From a virus: a stretch of 24,308 bases of DNA. The notes beneath the pieces are model-generated. The model did no database searches, was not told the DNA's origin, and was given only the letters and a program-made list of their open reading frames with translations. This document shows, piece after piece, positions 13,018 through 20,232 of the stretch. The position numbers and the translations under genes were made by a program. How positions within the stretch are numbered: position 1 is the stretch's first letter; every line of letters begins with the position of its first letter. The stretch is taken from positions 1 to 24,308 of IMG/VR virus record IMGVR_UViG_3300042556_002555; one strand, 5' to 3'.

Positions 13018-13872
13018 ATGACTGACTACTATCAAATATTGGGCGTTTCAGATGACGCCTCCTCAGAAGAAATCAAAAAAGCATATAAGAAGCTTGCAAA
13101 TAAACATCATCCAGATAAAGGTGGTGATGAATCAAAATTTAAAGAAATATCAGTTGCCTACGACACGTTAGGCGACGAGACAAAAAAACATGATTATGAC
13201 ATGCAACGTAAATTTGGTGGATCATCAAGCTCATCACGGCCATTTTATGAAAATTCGTATGAAACCTCATTTGAAGATATTTTTGGTTCTCAATTTGGTT
13301 TTGACCCGTTTAGTGGCATGTTTGGCCGACGTCAACAACGTAGAAATAGGGATTTAAATCTTAATTGTAATATTTCATTACTTGACTCGTTTGTAGGTAA
13401 GAAACTAGAAGCAAAATTTACATTACCTAGTGGGAAGCCACAAAATGTAGTTATCGATATTCCAGCCGGTGTAGAAAATGGAGATACTATCAAGTACCCA
13501 GGATTAGGTGATGATACTATCCAAGGCTTGACACGTGGTGATTTGCATGTTACCATTTATGTATCCTCTGCTGAAAATTTTGAAAGACGTGGAGATGATA
13601 TATTCACAACGGTGGAAATTAATCCTATTGAAGCTATGATAGGATGTAAAAAAACGGTAAATTCAATCACTGGTGATTCAATGATGCTAGATATAAGAGC
13701 AGGAGTTGAAACCGGGGTTGAATATGCAAAACAAGGTGCAGGATTTAAGAATATTCATACGGGACGTACTGGCCGATTTGTTTCGGTTATTAAAATAAAA
13801 ACACCAAGTATAAAAAACATTGAGTTGATTAATAAACTGACTCAACTTAACATTGAAATCAACAATCTTTAA
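13018..13872 (+). CDS. dnaJ: DnaJ-type Hsp40 co-chaperone without zinc finger (CbpA-like)
   Basis: A 284-residue J-protein that would stimulate the ATPase of host DnaK and pass it substrates. The J domain (about 1-65) has YYQILGVSDDASSEEIKKAY and the essential HPD at 31-33 (HHPDKGG). A Gly/Phe/Ser-rich linker (about 70-110) follows, then two beta-rich C-terminal substrate-binding domains (NLNCNISLLDSFVGKKLEA; VIDIPAGVENGDTIKYPGLG). The four CxxCxGxG zinc repeats of classical DnaJ are absent, so it is of the CbpA/DnaJB type. No Shine-Dalgarno sequence is visible between the right arm of the inverted repeat and the ATG. It heads a two-gene unit with clpA. Confidence 0.95.
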   Translation: MTDYYQILGVSDDASSEEIKKAYKKLANKHHPDKGGDESKFKEISVAYDTLGDETKKHDYDMQRKFGGSSSSSRPFYENSYETSFEDIFGSQFGFDPFSGMFGRRQQRRNRDLNLNCNISLLDSFVGKKLEAKFTLPSGKPQNVVIDIPAGVENGDTIKYPGLGDDTIQGLTRGDLHVTIYVSSAENFERRGDDIFTTVEINPIEAMIGCKKTVNSITGDSMMLDIRAGVETGVEYAKQGAGFKNIHTGRTGRFVSVIKIKTPSIKNIELINKLTQLNIEINNL

Positions 13873-13884
13873 GGAACCTAATAT

Positions 13885-16161
13885 ATGGTAACCCCAAGCA
13901 GAGAATTAGAAGAAGCTATCACAGTGGCCGCTGATACAGCAGTTAAGCTTAATCACGAATATGTGACAGTAGAACATTTAATGTATAGCATGATGCTGAA
14001 TAAAGAATTCGTTAATATCATTAACGAATTCGGTGCGAATGCTGATATTTTGAAAGCAGATTTATACAATCATTTGTCAAACAAATGCAGTGATATTACC
14101 GTGTCTGGCAAGGTTTCTCCTAGAAAAACTGCAGCATTTGAACGTGTGTTAAATAAAACATTCACACAGGTTTTATTTAATAACCGCCAAGATGTTGAAT
14201 TAATCGATGCATTTTTAATAATTTTAAATGAATCCAGAGGATGGGCGTTTTATTACGCTTCTAATGTTGGTATTTCAAAAGAAAAATTTGCTGAATTTGT
14301 GTCAGTTACCGGTAGTGCAACTGAAGATAGTCAAGAAGAAAATCCAAAAGCGACCAAAGCATTAAAAGCATTCACTACAAATTTAAACGATCAAGTAACA
14401 AAAAACAAAATTGATCCAGTTATTGGTCGTACTGACGAACTTGAAAACATTGCACTAGCACTCGGCAGACGTAGCAAAAATAATGTAATTTTAGTTGGTG
14501 ACCCAGGTGTTGGTAAAACTGCTATTGCAGAAGGTCTTGCACACAATATCGTTAACGGTAATGCACCAGAATTTTTAGCTGGGTATACAGTATACAATCT
14601 CGATATTTCAGCCATGTTAGCTGGATCAAAATATCGTGGTGATTTCGAAGACCGGTTTAAACAAGTTTTGGCAGCGCTTGAACATAAGGGTGATACTGTT
14701 CTATTTATTGATGAAGCACACATGATCAGTGGCGCTGGTGCTGGTAATAATTCCGCGAACGATTTGGCAAACATGATGAAACCGGCATTGAGCAAAGGTA
14801 ACATCAAAGTTATTGCATCAACTACTTGGGATGAATACCGCAAACATTTTGAGAAAGATCGTGCGCTAATGAGACGGTTCCAACGCATTACCGTGGATGA
14901 ACCATCACAAGAAATGGCGTTGAAAATTCTTAAAGGTATCAAAAAATACTATGAAAAACATCATAGCGTAAAAATCAAAGACGATGCATTACAAGCGGCA
15001 GTTAAATTATCAGTAAAATATCAAGCTGATAAAAAACTCCCAGACAAAGCAATTGATCTTATTGATTGTGCTTGTTCACGTTTTAATTTGGTTGATGTTA
15101 ATCAACGTGTTGTGTCATTACCAGAAATTCAATTTGAGCTGGCAAAAATGATTAATATGCCTGTTGAGCAAATCATGGAAACTGAAAGCTCATCACTTGT
15201 GTCACTGCAAGAAAAATTAGAGAGTGAAGTGTATGGACAAGATGCAGCATTGACCGAAGTTGTTGACAAAATCATGGTAGCTCAAGCAGGGTTAAAACCT
15301 GAAAATAAACCAATCGGTTCGTTTGTATTCATGGGTCCAACTGGTTGCGGTAAAACAGAAACTGCGAAAGCATTGGCTAAACATCTTGGCTCTAAACTGT
15401 TGCGGTTTGATATGTCGGAATATCAAGAGAAACATAGTATCAGTAAATTGATTGGCTCTCCTCCAGGATATGTTGGTTTTGAAGAAAATGCTGGGTTATT
15501 AATCACTCAAATTCAAGAAAACCCAAATGCAGTATTACTGTTTGATGAAGTTGAAAAATCACATCCAGATGTGTCTACTGTATTGTTGCAAATTATGGAT
15601 AACGGATTTATTACTGGGTCTAATGGTAAGAAAGCCGATTGCAGAAATGTTGTGTTGATCTTGACAACTAATGCCGGTGCACAAGCTGCTGAAAAAAATG
15701 CTATCGGGTTTGGAACACAAGAAAAAGTATATAATGATGGTGATTTGAAGAAATTCTTTACTCCTGAGTTCCGTAACAGATTAGACGGTATTATTACCTT
15801 CAACAAACTTGGTAAACCTACAATGACCAAAGTTGTCAATAAATTTATTGACGAATTACGTGCACAAGTGAAAGACAAAGCAGTTCGTATTAAAATCAGT
15901 AAAGATGCAATTAATTGGCTTATTGATAAAGGGTTTGATCCTAAAATGGGCGCTAGACCATTGCAACGAGTGATTGATAAAGAAATCAAACGCGACCTTG
16001 CAAAAATGATGTTGTTTGGCGACTTGAAAGATGGTGGTGTTTTAGATATCAAACTAAAAGATAACAAAATCAACCTGGCTGCTTTACCTAAAAAACAAAA
16101 ACAGGTAGAGTTTGTTGAAGAAGATGTTAAATTATTATCAGTGGAAGAAATAGTAGTTTAA
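13885..16161 (+). CDS. clpA: ClpA-like AAA+ unfoldase with ClpP-docking loop
   Basis: A 758-residue, two-ring AAA+ ATPase, about the length of bacterial ClpA. The Clp N domain is at 1-145. First AAA domain: Walker A GDPGVGKT (205-212), Walker B LFIDEAH (273-279). Second: GPTGCGKT (484-491), GSPPGYVGFEE, LLFDEVEKSHPDV (551-563), and sensor 2 GARPLQR (689-695). There is no long coiled-coil middle domain, which excludes ClpB. The loop KNAIGFGTQ (604-612) corresponds to the IGL/IGF loop by which ClpA and ClpX dock on ClpP, so it could feed substrates to host ClpP. No phage clpP is in the window. The ribosome binding site is AAGGAAC. A 27-base perfect palindrome lies in the N-domain coding region. 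A terminator follows. Targets are unknown. Confidence 0.95.
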   Translation: MVTPSRELEEAITVAADTAVKLNHEYVTVEHLMYSMMLNKEFVNIINEFGANADILKADLYNHLSNKCSDITVSGKVSPRKTAAFERVLNKTFTQVLFNNRQDVELIDAFLIILNESRGWAFYYASNVGISKEKFAEFVSVTGSATEDSQEENPKATKALKAFTTNLNDQVTKNKIDPVIGRTDELENIALALGRRSKNNVILVGDPGVGKTAIAEGLAHNIVNGNAPEFLAGYTVYNLDISAMLAGSKYRGDFEDRFKQVLAALEHKGDTVLFIDEAHMISGAGAGNNSANDLANMMKPALSKGNIKVIASTTWDEYRKHFEKDRALMRRFQRITVDEPSQEMALKILKGIKKYYEKHHSVKIKDDALQAAVKLSVKYQADKKLPDKAIDLIDCACSRFNLVDVNQRVVSLPEIQFELAKMINMPVEQIMETESSSLVSLQEKLESEVYGQDAALTEVVDKIMVAQAGLKPENKPIGSFVFMGPTGCGKTETAKALAKHLGSKLLRFDMSEYQEKHSISKLIGSPPGYVGFEENAGLLITQIQENPNAVLLFDEVEKSHPDVSTVLLQIMDNGFITGSNGKKADCRNVVLILTTNAGAQAAEKNAIGFGTQEKVYNDGDLKKFFTPEFRNRLDGIITFNKLGKPTMTKVVNKFIDELRAQVKDKAVRIKISKDAINWLIDKGFDPKMGARPLQRVIDKEIKRDLAKMMLFGDLKDGGVLDIKLKDNKINLAALPKKQKQVEFVEEDVKLLSVEEIVV
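14005..14031. repeat. 27-base perfect palindrome within clpA
   Basis: GAATTCGTTAAT (14005-14016) and ATTAACGAATTC (14020-14031) are perfect 12-bp arms around ATC, encoding EFVNIINEF. No T tract follows, so it is not a terminator. Confidence 0.7.
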
Positions 16162-16167
16162 CAATTA

Positions 16168-16210
16168 AAAGCCCAGTTAATCGATAAATACATATTATTA
16201 ACTGGGCTTT
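16168..16210 (+). terminator. Terminator of dnaJ-clpA with a late promoter box in its loop
   Basis: A perfect 14-bp stem, AAAGCCCAGTTAAT (16168-16181) and ATTAACTGGGCTTT (16197-16210), encloses a 15-base loop containing GATAAATA. It lies 6 bases after the clpA stop, and its right arm ends 3 bases before the next ATG. Confidence 0.85.
16183..16190 (+). promoter_or_regulatory. T4-type late promoter box inside the terminator loop
   Basis: GATAAATA followed by CAT. Transcripts starting just downstream would contain only the right arm of the hairpin, leaving the start region of the 16214 gene unpaired. Confidence 0.5.
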
Positions 16211-16213
16211 ATT

Positions 16214-16588
16214 ATGCGTATCAAAGAATTATTAGAAGGAAAAAACTTTAACGATTTAGATTTTGTAAAAACAAAAAATGATTCTGGTGAGAAAGAACTA
16301 GATTTTGATCTGGCCGATGATTTAATTTTTTACATGAATAATGACGATGATGTCTATCGAAAACATGTACATCCAGTCATTGCAAAATGCGTTAACGGAA
16401 AAAAAGACAACATGGAAATTAATCCGTCTGCATTTGCAAATGCAGTGAAGGAATGCTATAATTCGTATTTAGAAGAATACCCAATTCGTGAATTACCAGA
16501 TTCTTTAGATAATAAAACATTGAAAGAAATTTGTGAAAAATTCCACGAGGAGGTTCATAAACATATTGAAGATGGCAAATACAAATGA
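16214..16588 (+). CDS. Conserved phage protein with leader-like N-terminus, function unknown
   Basis: A 124-residue acidic protein: MRIKELLEGKNFNDLDF, DFDLADDLIFYMNNDDDVYR, YPIRELPDSLDNKTLKEICE. I recall similar short acidic proteins in T4-like marine phages without a known role. The first nine residues with LLE followed by G resemble the capsid-targeting leaders of T4 internal proteins. No good ribosome binding site is visible, because the start lies just after the right arm of the terminator. The stop overlaps the next start as ATGA, so it is co-translated with the nucleotidyltransferase genes. Confidence 0.82.
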   Translation: MRIKELLEGKNFNDLDFVKTKNDSGEKELDFDLADDLIFYMNNDDDVYRKHVHPVIAKCVNGKKDNMEINPSAFANAVKECYNSYLEEYPIRELPDSLDNKTLKEICEKFHEEVHKHIEDGKYK

Positions 16589-17238
16589 GCGGAAACGCAA
16601 TTAAAAATTCCAAACCAATTAAAAAAGAAGACTATTCAACTTTAATCACCAATCTAAAAAATGTATTGCCATATGGATTAAACATTTATCCATATGGCAG
16701 TATTGGAAAAAAAGAAATTAGTGGAGATGCTGATTTCTTTATTGATGCAGAAGAATTACTATCAATTTTACCGGCACAATACCCAGTTCCAAACATTTCT
16801 GAAAGCAGAAAATTGCTTCAACAATATTTTATCAATCAAGGTCTTGAATCAACCCGCTCTGGAGTATCTGTGTTTGTCGGTATACCAATGTATGATGAAA
16901 TAGTCCAAGTCGATTTAACAACAGTTGATGATGCATACAATATGATGTACCTACATGATCACGTGTATGAAAATGAAACTATGAAAGGAAAAGACGTTGT
17001 TAGTATCTGGTGTGATTTAGCTAACCTTACTTCAACTTCATTGAAGATTAGTCCATATAAAGGATTAGTCAATCGTGAAACAAATCAAATTATTGAAATT
17101 GATCCAGATAAAATTGCCAAAATCATCATAGGCCCTCATGCCAAAGTGCATGATATGCGATCACCTTCAAGACTGCTAGTAGCAGTCATACATGACCCAA
17201 TTAAATATCAACACATAAAAAATAACTATTTTCAATGA
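16585..17238 (+). CDS. Nucleotidyltransferase of the DNA polymerase beta superfamily
   Basis: A 217-residue protein. PYGSIGKKEISGDADFFID holds the superfamily signature: GS at 38-39, then D48-x-D50; the third carboxylate is likely D110 in IVQVDLTTVDD. These residues bind two metals and transfer a nucleotide to RNA, DNA, protein or small molecules. The substrate cannot be read from the sequence. Tail residues 145-217 (SPYKGLVNRETNQIIEIDPD) have no recognised motif. The start and stop both overlap neighbours as ATGA, so it is firmly in a unit with 16214 and the ligase-like gene at 17235. Confidence 0.85.
   Translation: MSGNAIKNSKPIKKEDYSTLITNLKNVLPYGLNIYPYGSIGKKEISGDADFFIDAEELLSILPAQYPVPNISESRKLLQQYFINQGLESTRSGVSVFVGIPMYDEIVQVDLTTVDDAYNMMYLHDHVYENETMKGKDVVSIWCDLANLTSTSLKISPYKGLVNRETNQIIEIDPDKIAKIIIGPHAKVHDMRSPSRLLVAVIHDPIKYQHIKNNYFQ
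16668..16698. repeat. Inverted repeat of two CCATATGG sites in the nucleotidyltransferase gene
   Basis: GCCATATGGAT (16668-16678) and ATCCATATGGC (16688-16698) are perfect 11-bp arms with a 9-base spacer. Each arm contains the self-complementary CCATATGG, centred 21 bp apart. They encode the two PYG tripeptides near the active site. Confidence 0.65.
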
Positions 17239-18308
17239 AAAAATACGGTAGGGCATTTAACCATTTAGAAGATTTAACTTTCTTTTATGGTTCTGATGGT
17301 GCGCTTGAAGCACTTCAACATTTAAAAGAAATTAATGATGATGCATCGTCTATGCGTATGAAATGGGATGGTGGACTTCAAATCTACTGGGGTCGAGAAA
17401 CAGAAGACGGCCCATTGATTTTTACTGGGCACAATGGATGGTCACGTGGTATTAAATCAACTTCTGGTAGTGAATTATTTGAATTCATCACAAAACATTC
17501 TGGTAAAAATAATTTAACGGTTGATGAATCGGTGAACCGTATTTTCTTTGCATCGGAATTTGCAAGTCTATATGAAATATTTGATAAAGCTACTCCAAGA
17601 GAGTTTGTTGGATTTGTATATGGCGACGCATTGTATAAAACACGCCCTATTTCATCTAACGGGTTCTTTAATTTATACCCTAATGGCAAAACTGGTTATC
17701 ATATTGATGATGATTCAGAACTAGGGATTAAAATACAAAATTCCGAATGTATGGTTGTTCTACATGCGTATTTCCCACAGTTTGGGTTAACCGATGATAG
17801 TCAGATACCAATGACAGATTTTTCATTTCTGGGCAATGATCAATTGATAGTGATAAATCCATATTATGCGTCTACTTCTATTAAAATTGATGTATCTGAA
17901 TTAGAACATCATATAATCATTACTAAAAACGATTTAGATGAGTTAATATCACCGATTGATAAAGTCAGTTCATATAAAGATTATTTCTATCGATATACTA
18001 ATTTTAAAGCTAAACAAAAAGAACTAGATACATTGGGTGATGATTTTACTATATGGCTGAAAAATAGCAATATAAGTAAAAATCAACAACAAAAAATTAT
18101 AAAACGTATTGAAGAATTCCCCGATGCAATAGAAAATATGTTTAAAACAGTTAAATACATAATGCATTTGAAAAATTCAATTATTGATCAATTGGAAAAA
18201 AATTCAGGTGATATAAAAACTTCTAATTCCGAAGGATGGGTTAGATATGCGGATGATAAAAAATTTGGGAATGTAAAATTTGTTCCGAGGCACCGATGGT
18301 TACCGTAG
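17235..18308 (+). CDS. DUF6267-like protein with ATP-grasping ligase motifs (KxDG)
   Basis: A 357-residue protein. MKWDGGLQIYWGRE has K43-W-D45-G46, matching motif I (KxDG) of covalent nucleotidyltransferases (DNA/RNA ligases and capping enzymes), in which the lysine receives AMP or GMP. EFVGFVYGDALY (123-134) could be motif III. EGWV (333-336) resembles motif IV, with K348 in VKFV as a motif V candidate. The N-terminus RAFNHLEDLTFFYGSDGALEAL matches phage proteins I recall under DUF6267. The middle (about 220-320) is helical and charged. No oligonucleotide-binding domain is evident. It overlaps its neighbours at both ends (ATGA; 13 bases). Nucleotidyl transfer is inferred; the substrate is unknown. 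Confidence 0.8.
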   Translation: MKKYGRAFNHLEDLTFFYGSDGALEALQHLKEINDDASSMRMKWDGGLQIYWGRETEDGPLIFTGHNGWSRGIKSTSGSELFEFITKHSGKNNLTVDESVNRIFFASEFASLYEIFDKATPREFVGFVYGDALYKTRPISSNGFFNLYPNGKTGYHIDDDSELGIKIQNSECMVVLHAYFPQFGLTDDSQIPMTDFSFLGNDQLIVINPYYASTSIKIDVSELEHHIIITKNDLDELISPIDKVSSYKDYFYRYTNFKAKQKELDTLGDDFTIWLKNSNISKNQQQKIIKRIEEFPDAIENMFKTVKYIMHLKNSIIDQLEKNSGDIKTSNSEGWVRYADDKKFGNVKFVPRHRWLP

Positions 18309-18826
18309 GTGTATGTTTTGGTAGGTTTAATCCCCCTCATAAAGGGCACCGAGAAGTTTGGGAAACTGCTGCTAAATGTGATGCTTATTATGTTGGTACA
18401 AATGCTAGTACTCGCGGTCCAAAAGATCCACTCCCATTTGATATCAAATTAAAAGCAATGTCCGCTTTATACCCAGATGTAGTGCAGCATGTCGTGCCAT
18501 CCCATAATATATTTTCTTTAGTAGTTAAAATATATCAAGAATTTGGGGAACATATAGAATTAAAAATATGCACTGATGAAGATTGGATAATTAATTCTTT
18601 ATCAAGGTACAATGGCATCAGTAGTTCGCATGGGTTTTTTAAATTTGCTAATATTACCCAACATATTACACCTAGATTGAGTTCTGCTTCAACATTAAGA
18701 GAAGCAGTGAAAAATGGTGATAAAGAATTATTCAGTGATGCAGCTGGAATATCAGCTGATACTGAAATTGAAATAAATAATAGAGTATTTAAATTCTTCG
18801 ATATTGTAGGAGAATTTATCGAATAG
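18296..18826 (+). CDS. Cytidylyltransferase-fold (HIGH-motif) nucleotidyltransferase, NadM-like
   Basis: A 176-residue Rossmann-like enzyme. GRFNPPHKGHREV has the GxFxPxHxGH motif (H15-x2-H18), and SSASTLRE (129-136) corresponds to the second nucleotide-binding motif (ISSTxxR). These define the group including NMN adenylyltransferase, FAD synthetase and CoaD. The product length suits a NadM- or RibF-like enzyme. Phages sometimes carry NAD-salvage enzymes, but no NadV/PncA partner is visible here; the neighbours are two other nucleotidyltransferases. The ATG at 18296 has GAGG upstream and overlaps the previous stop by 13 bases. Confidence 0.88.
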   Translation: MVTVGVCFGRFNPPHKGHREVWETAAKCDAYYVGTNASTRGPKDPLPFDIKLKAMSALYPDVVQHVVPSHNIFSLVVKIYQEFGEHIELKICTDEDWIINSLSRYNGISSSHGFFKFANITQHITPRLSSASTLREAVKNGDKELFSDAAGISADTEIEINNRVFKFFDIVGEFIE

Positions 18827-18840
18827 TTAAGGATAACAAA

Positions 18841-19752
18841 ATGAGTGATAATAGTTTAAATCCAAAAGCATTATTGGAAGGATTGTATGACATTCTTAAA
18901 AATAATGGCGAACGATTAGATGAAAAAGCAGAAAGTAAAGCCCAACAAAGATTAATGGGCATGGTACATGCGGCTCAACAAGGCGAAAAAGCTGCTAGTC
19001 CAACAGTTGCGAAAATTGCTAAATCAATGAAAAAGAAAGATGTCAAAGATTTTGCAAAAACAAAACACAAAGGTCTACCAAATAAAGTAAAAAAAAGTAA
19101 AAAAGTAAAAAAAGAATCGGGTGAGCCAGATTTGGTAGCTGATGAAGAATTAAAAATGTTTTCCAGGAAAAATGTCGGGAAACGTGCTGGTAGAAATCAA
19201 GTAGATAATCCATGGAATCAATTACACAAACGTGGACGTGGATATTCTTCACGTACAAGAAAACGTGTACGTGAAGAAGATGGTATGGAAGAATGTGCAG
19301 GTGTTGGAATAGTAAATAAACAAAACTCAACCCAGGATGTAGGATCCGGTACTCTTCAAAAAAATCTGTCAGCATTCAATTTAGAAGAAGCTATGCAAGA
19401 TATGGTTAATACTATGATGAAAGAAGGTAGATTGAGAAAAGGTACTGAATTGGCAGTTCCTGGCATTGAAACATGGGATCAGTTAGATAATAATAACAGC
19501 CCATATGCCGCTTATCGGTATGGCATTGCATTAGCTGGTGCGCCACACGATTCTATTGATAAAGGTGGTCCTGTTGGTGGTAATTTTGTCACGATTGGTT
19601 ATTCAGACGAAGATCGTAATATTATTGATGCAGCTGCTCGTAATATGGGTGTTTCTTCCAAAAAACAAGGAAATGATACATCAGTTGAATTACCGGATGT
19701 TAACAAAAAAAGTGTTATAGCCACACCAAAAAGAAATAGGTATGGTATATGA
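18841..19752 (+). CDS. Modular lysine-rich protein with DUF3008-like block, likely virion protein
   Basis: A 303-residue protein. Residues about 30-85 match the short bacterial DUF3008 family: KAESKAQQRLMGMVHAAQQG, then VAKIAKSMKKKDVKDFAKTK and HKGLP. A basic low-complexity segment follows (KKSKKVKKE; RGRGYSSRTRKRVREED). The C-terminal ~90 residues (SPYAAYRYGIALAGAP; FVTIGYSDEDRNIIDAAARN; KRNRYGI) form a module I recall from many T4-like marine phages. The N-terminus has LLEG at 12-15, like a head-targeting leader. The ribosome binding site is AAGGATAA. Its stop overlaps the next start as ATGA. A role inside the capsid or at the portal/neck is inference. Confidence 0.85.
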   Translation: MSDNSLNPKALLEGLYDILKNNGERLDEKAESKAQQRLMGMVHAAQQGEKAASPTVAKIAKSMKKKDVKDFAKTKHKGLPNKVKKSKKVKKESGEPDLVADEELKMFSRKNVGKRAGRNQVDNPWNQLHKRGRGYSSRTRKRVREEDGMEECAGVGIVNKQNSTQDVGSGTLQKNLSAFNLEEAMQDMVNTMMKEGRLRKGTELAVPGIETWDQLDNNNSPYAAYRYGIALAGAPHDSIDKGGPVGGNFVTIGYSDEDRNIIDAAARNMGVSSKKQGNDTSVELPDVNKKSVIATPKRNRYGI

Positions 19753-20012
19753 AGCAATATAGGATAACATCTGCTGATTTTGTTCCAAAAAGTGATGACG
19801 ATTGTTATCTATCACCGGATGACCCAATTCATGAATTAATGAAAACAAGCCAACTCGGTGGAATTGGTAGTGAAGCAGCATTAGCAAGATATAACCATTC
19901 ATCACTTCCTATAATCACAGGCAGTGATAAAGGTCAAATAGCACGGGAACAAAACATACAATCAGGCACTAGCGAATGGTTCAAGCACTGGTTTGGAAGG
20001 AATAATCAATGA
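19749..20012 (+). CDS. Small conserved phage protein, function unknown
   Basis: An 87-residue protein: KQYRITSADFVPKSDDDCYL, SPDDPIHELMKTSQLGGIGS, IAREQNIQSGTSEWFKHWFG. This conserved arrangement with a C-terminal Trp-Phe patch is one I recall from T4-like marine phages next to the preceding gene. It overlaps both neighbours as ATGA, so expression is coupled. No motif suggests an enzyme. Confidence 0.85.
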   Translation: MKQYRITSADFVPKSDDDCYLSPDDPIHELMKTSQLGGIGSEAALARYNHSSLPIITGSDKGQIAREQNIQSGTSEWFKHWFGRNNQ

Positions 20013-20209
20013 AAATATCGGAATTATTAGGGCATCCGTTGCAGGAAACTGCAACATCTGGCAGCACTATGGCAGCTAATGTCAATGTTGGTGCAGTTTA
20101 TCAAGATGCACCACCTAAACAACGAAAAAACAAAGACGGTACTGTAAAAAACGCATTGGATGTAAATGATAATCTACTAACTGGTGGAAGTATCGCAAAA
20201 AGAGTATAA
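20009..20209 (+). CDS. Small protein with leader-like N-terminus, function unknown
   Basis: A 66-residue protein: MKISELLGHPLQETATSGST, then a glycine-, alanine- and valine-rich middle and PPKQRKNKDGTVKNALDV. The N-terminus MKISELL and the site LQE followed by T fit a capsid-targeting leader cut by a T4-type prohead protease. The body is polar and probably unstructured. It is coupled by ATGA to the preceding gene and ends just upstream of a TATAAATA box. Confidence 0.75.
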   Translation: MKISELLGHPLQETATSGSTMAANVNVGAVYQDAPPKQRKNKDGTVKNALDVNDNLLTGGSIAKRV

Positions 20210-20212
20210 ATA
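20205..20212 (+). promoter_or_regulatory. T4-type late promoter box (TATAAATA)
   Basis: TATAAATA overlaps the stop codon of the preceding gene and lies 20 bases upstream of the ATG at 20233. It is identical to the T4 late consensus. Confidence 0.65.
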
Positions 20213-20232
20213 CAAGATAAATGGAGTTTATC

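Noticed and set aside
14391-14942. Minus-strand open frame of 183 codons inside clpA
   Set aside because: It lies opposite the first AAA domain of ClpA, has no ribosome binding site context, and resembles no family.
15513-16073. Minus-strand open frame of 186 codons inside clpA
   Set aside because: It is opposite the conserved second AAA domain of ClpA and is explained by codon bias of the real gene.
13885-16161. ClpB (disaggregase) rather than ClpA
   Set aside because: The coiled-coil middle domain of ClpB is missing between the AAA domains, and a ClpP-type IGF loop is present.
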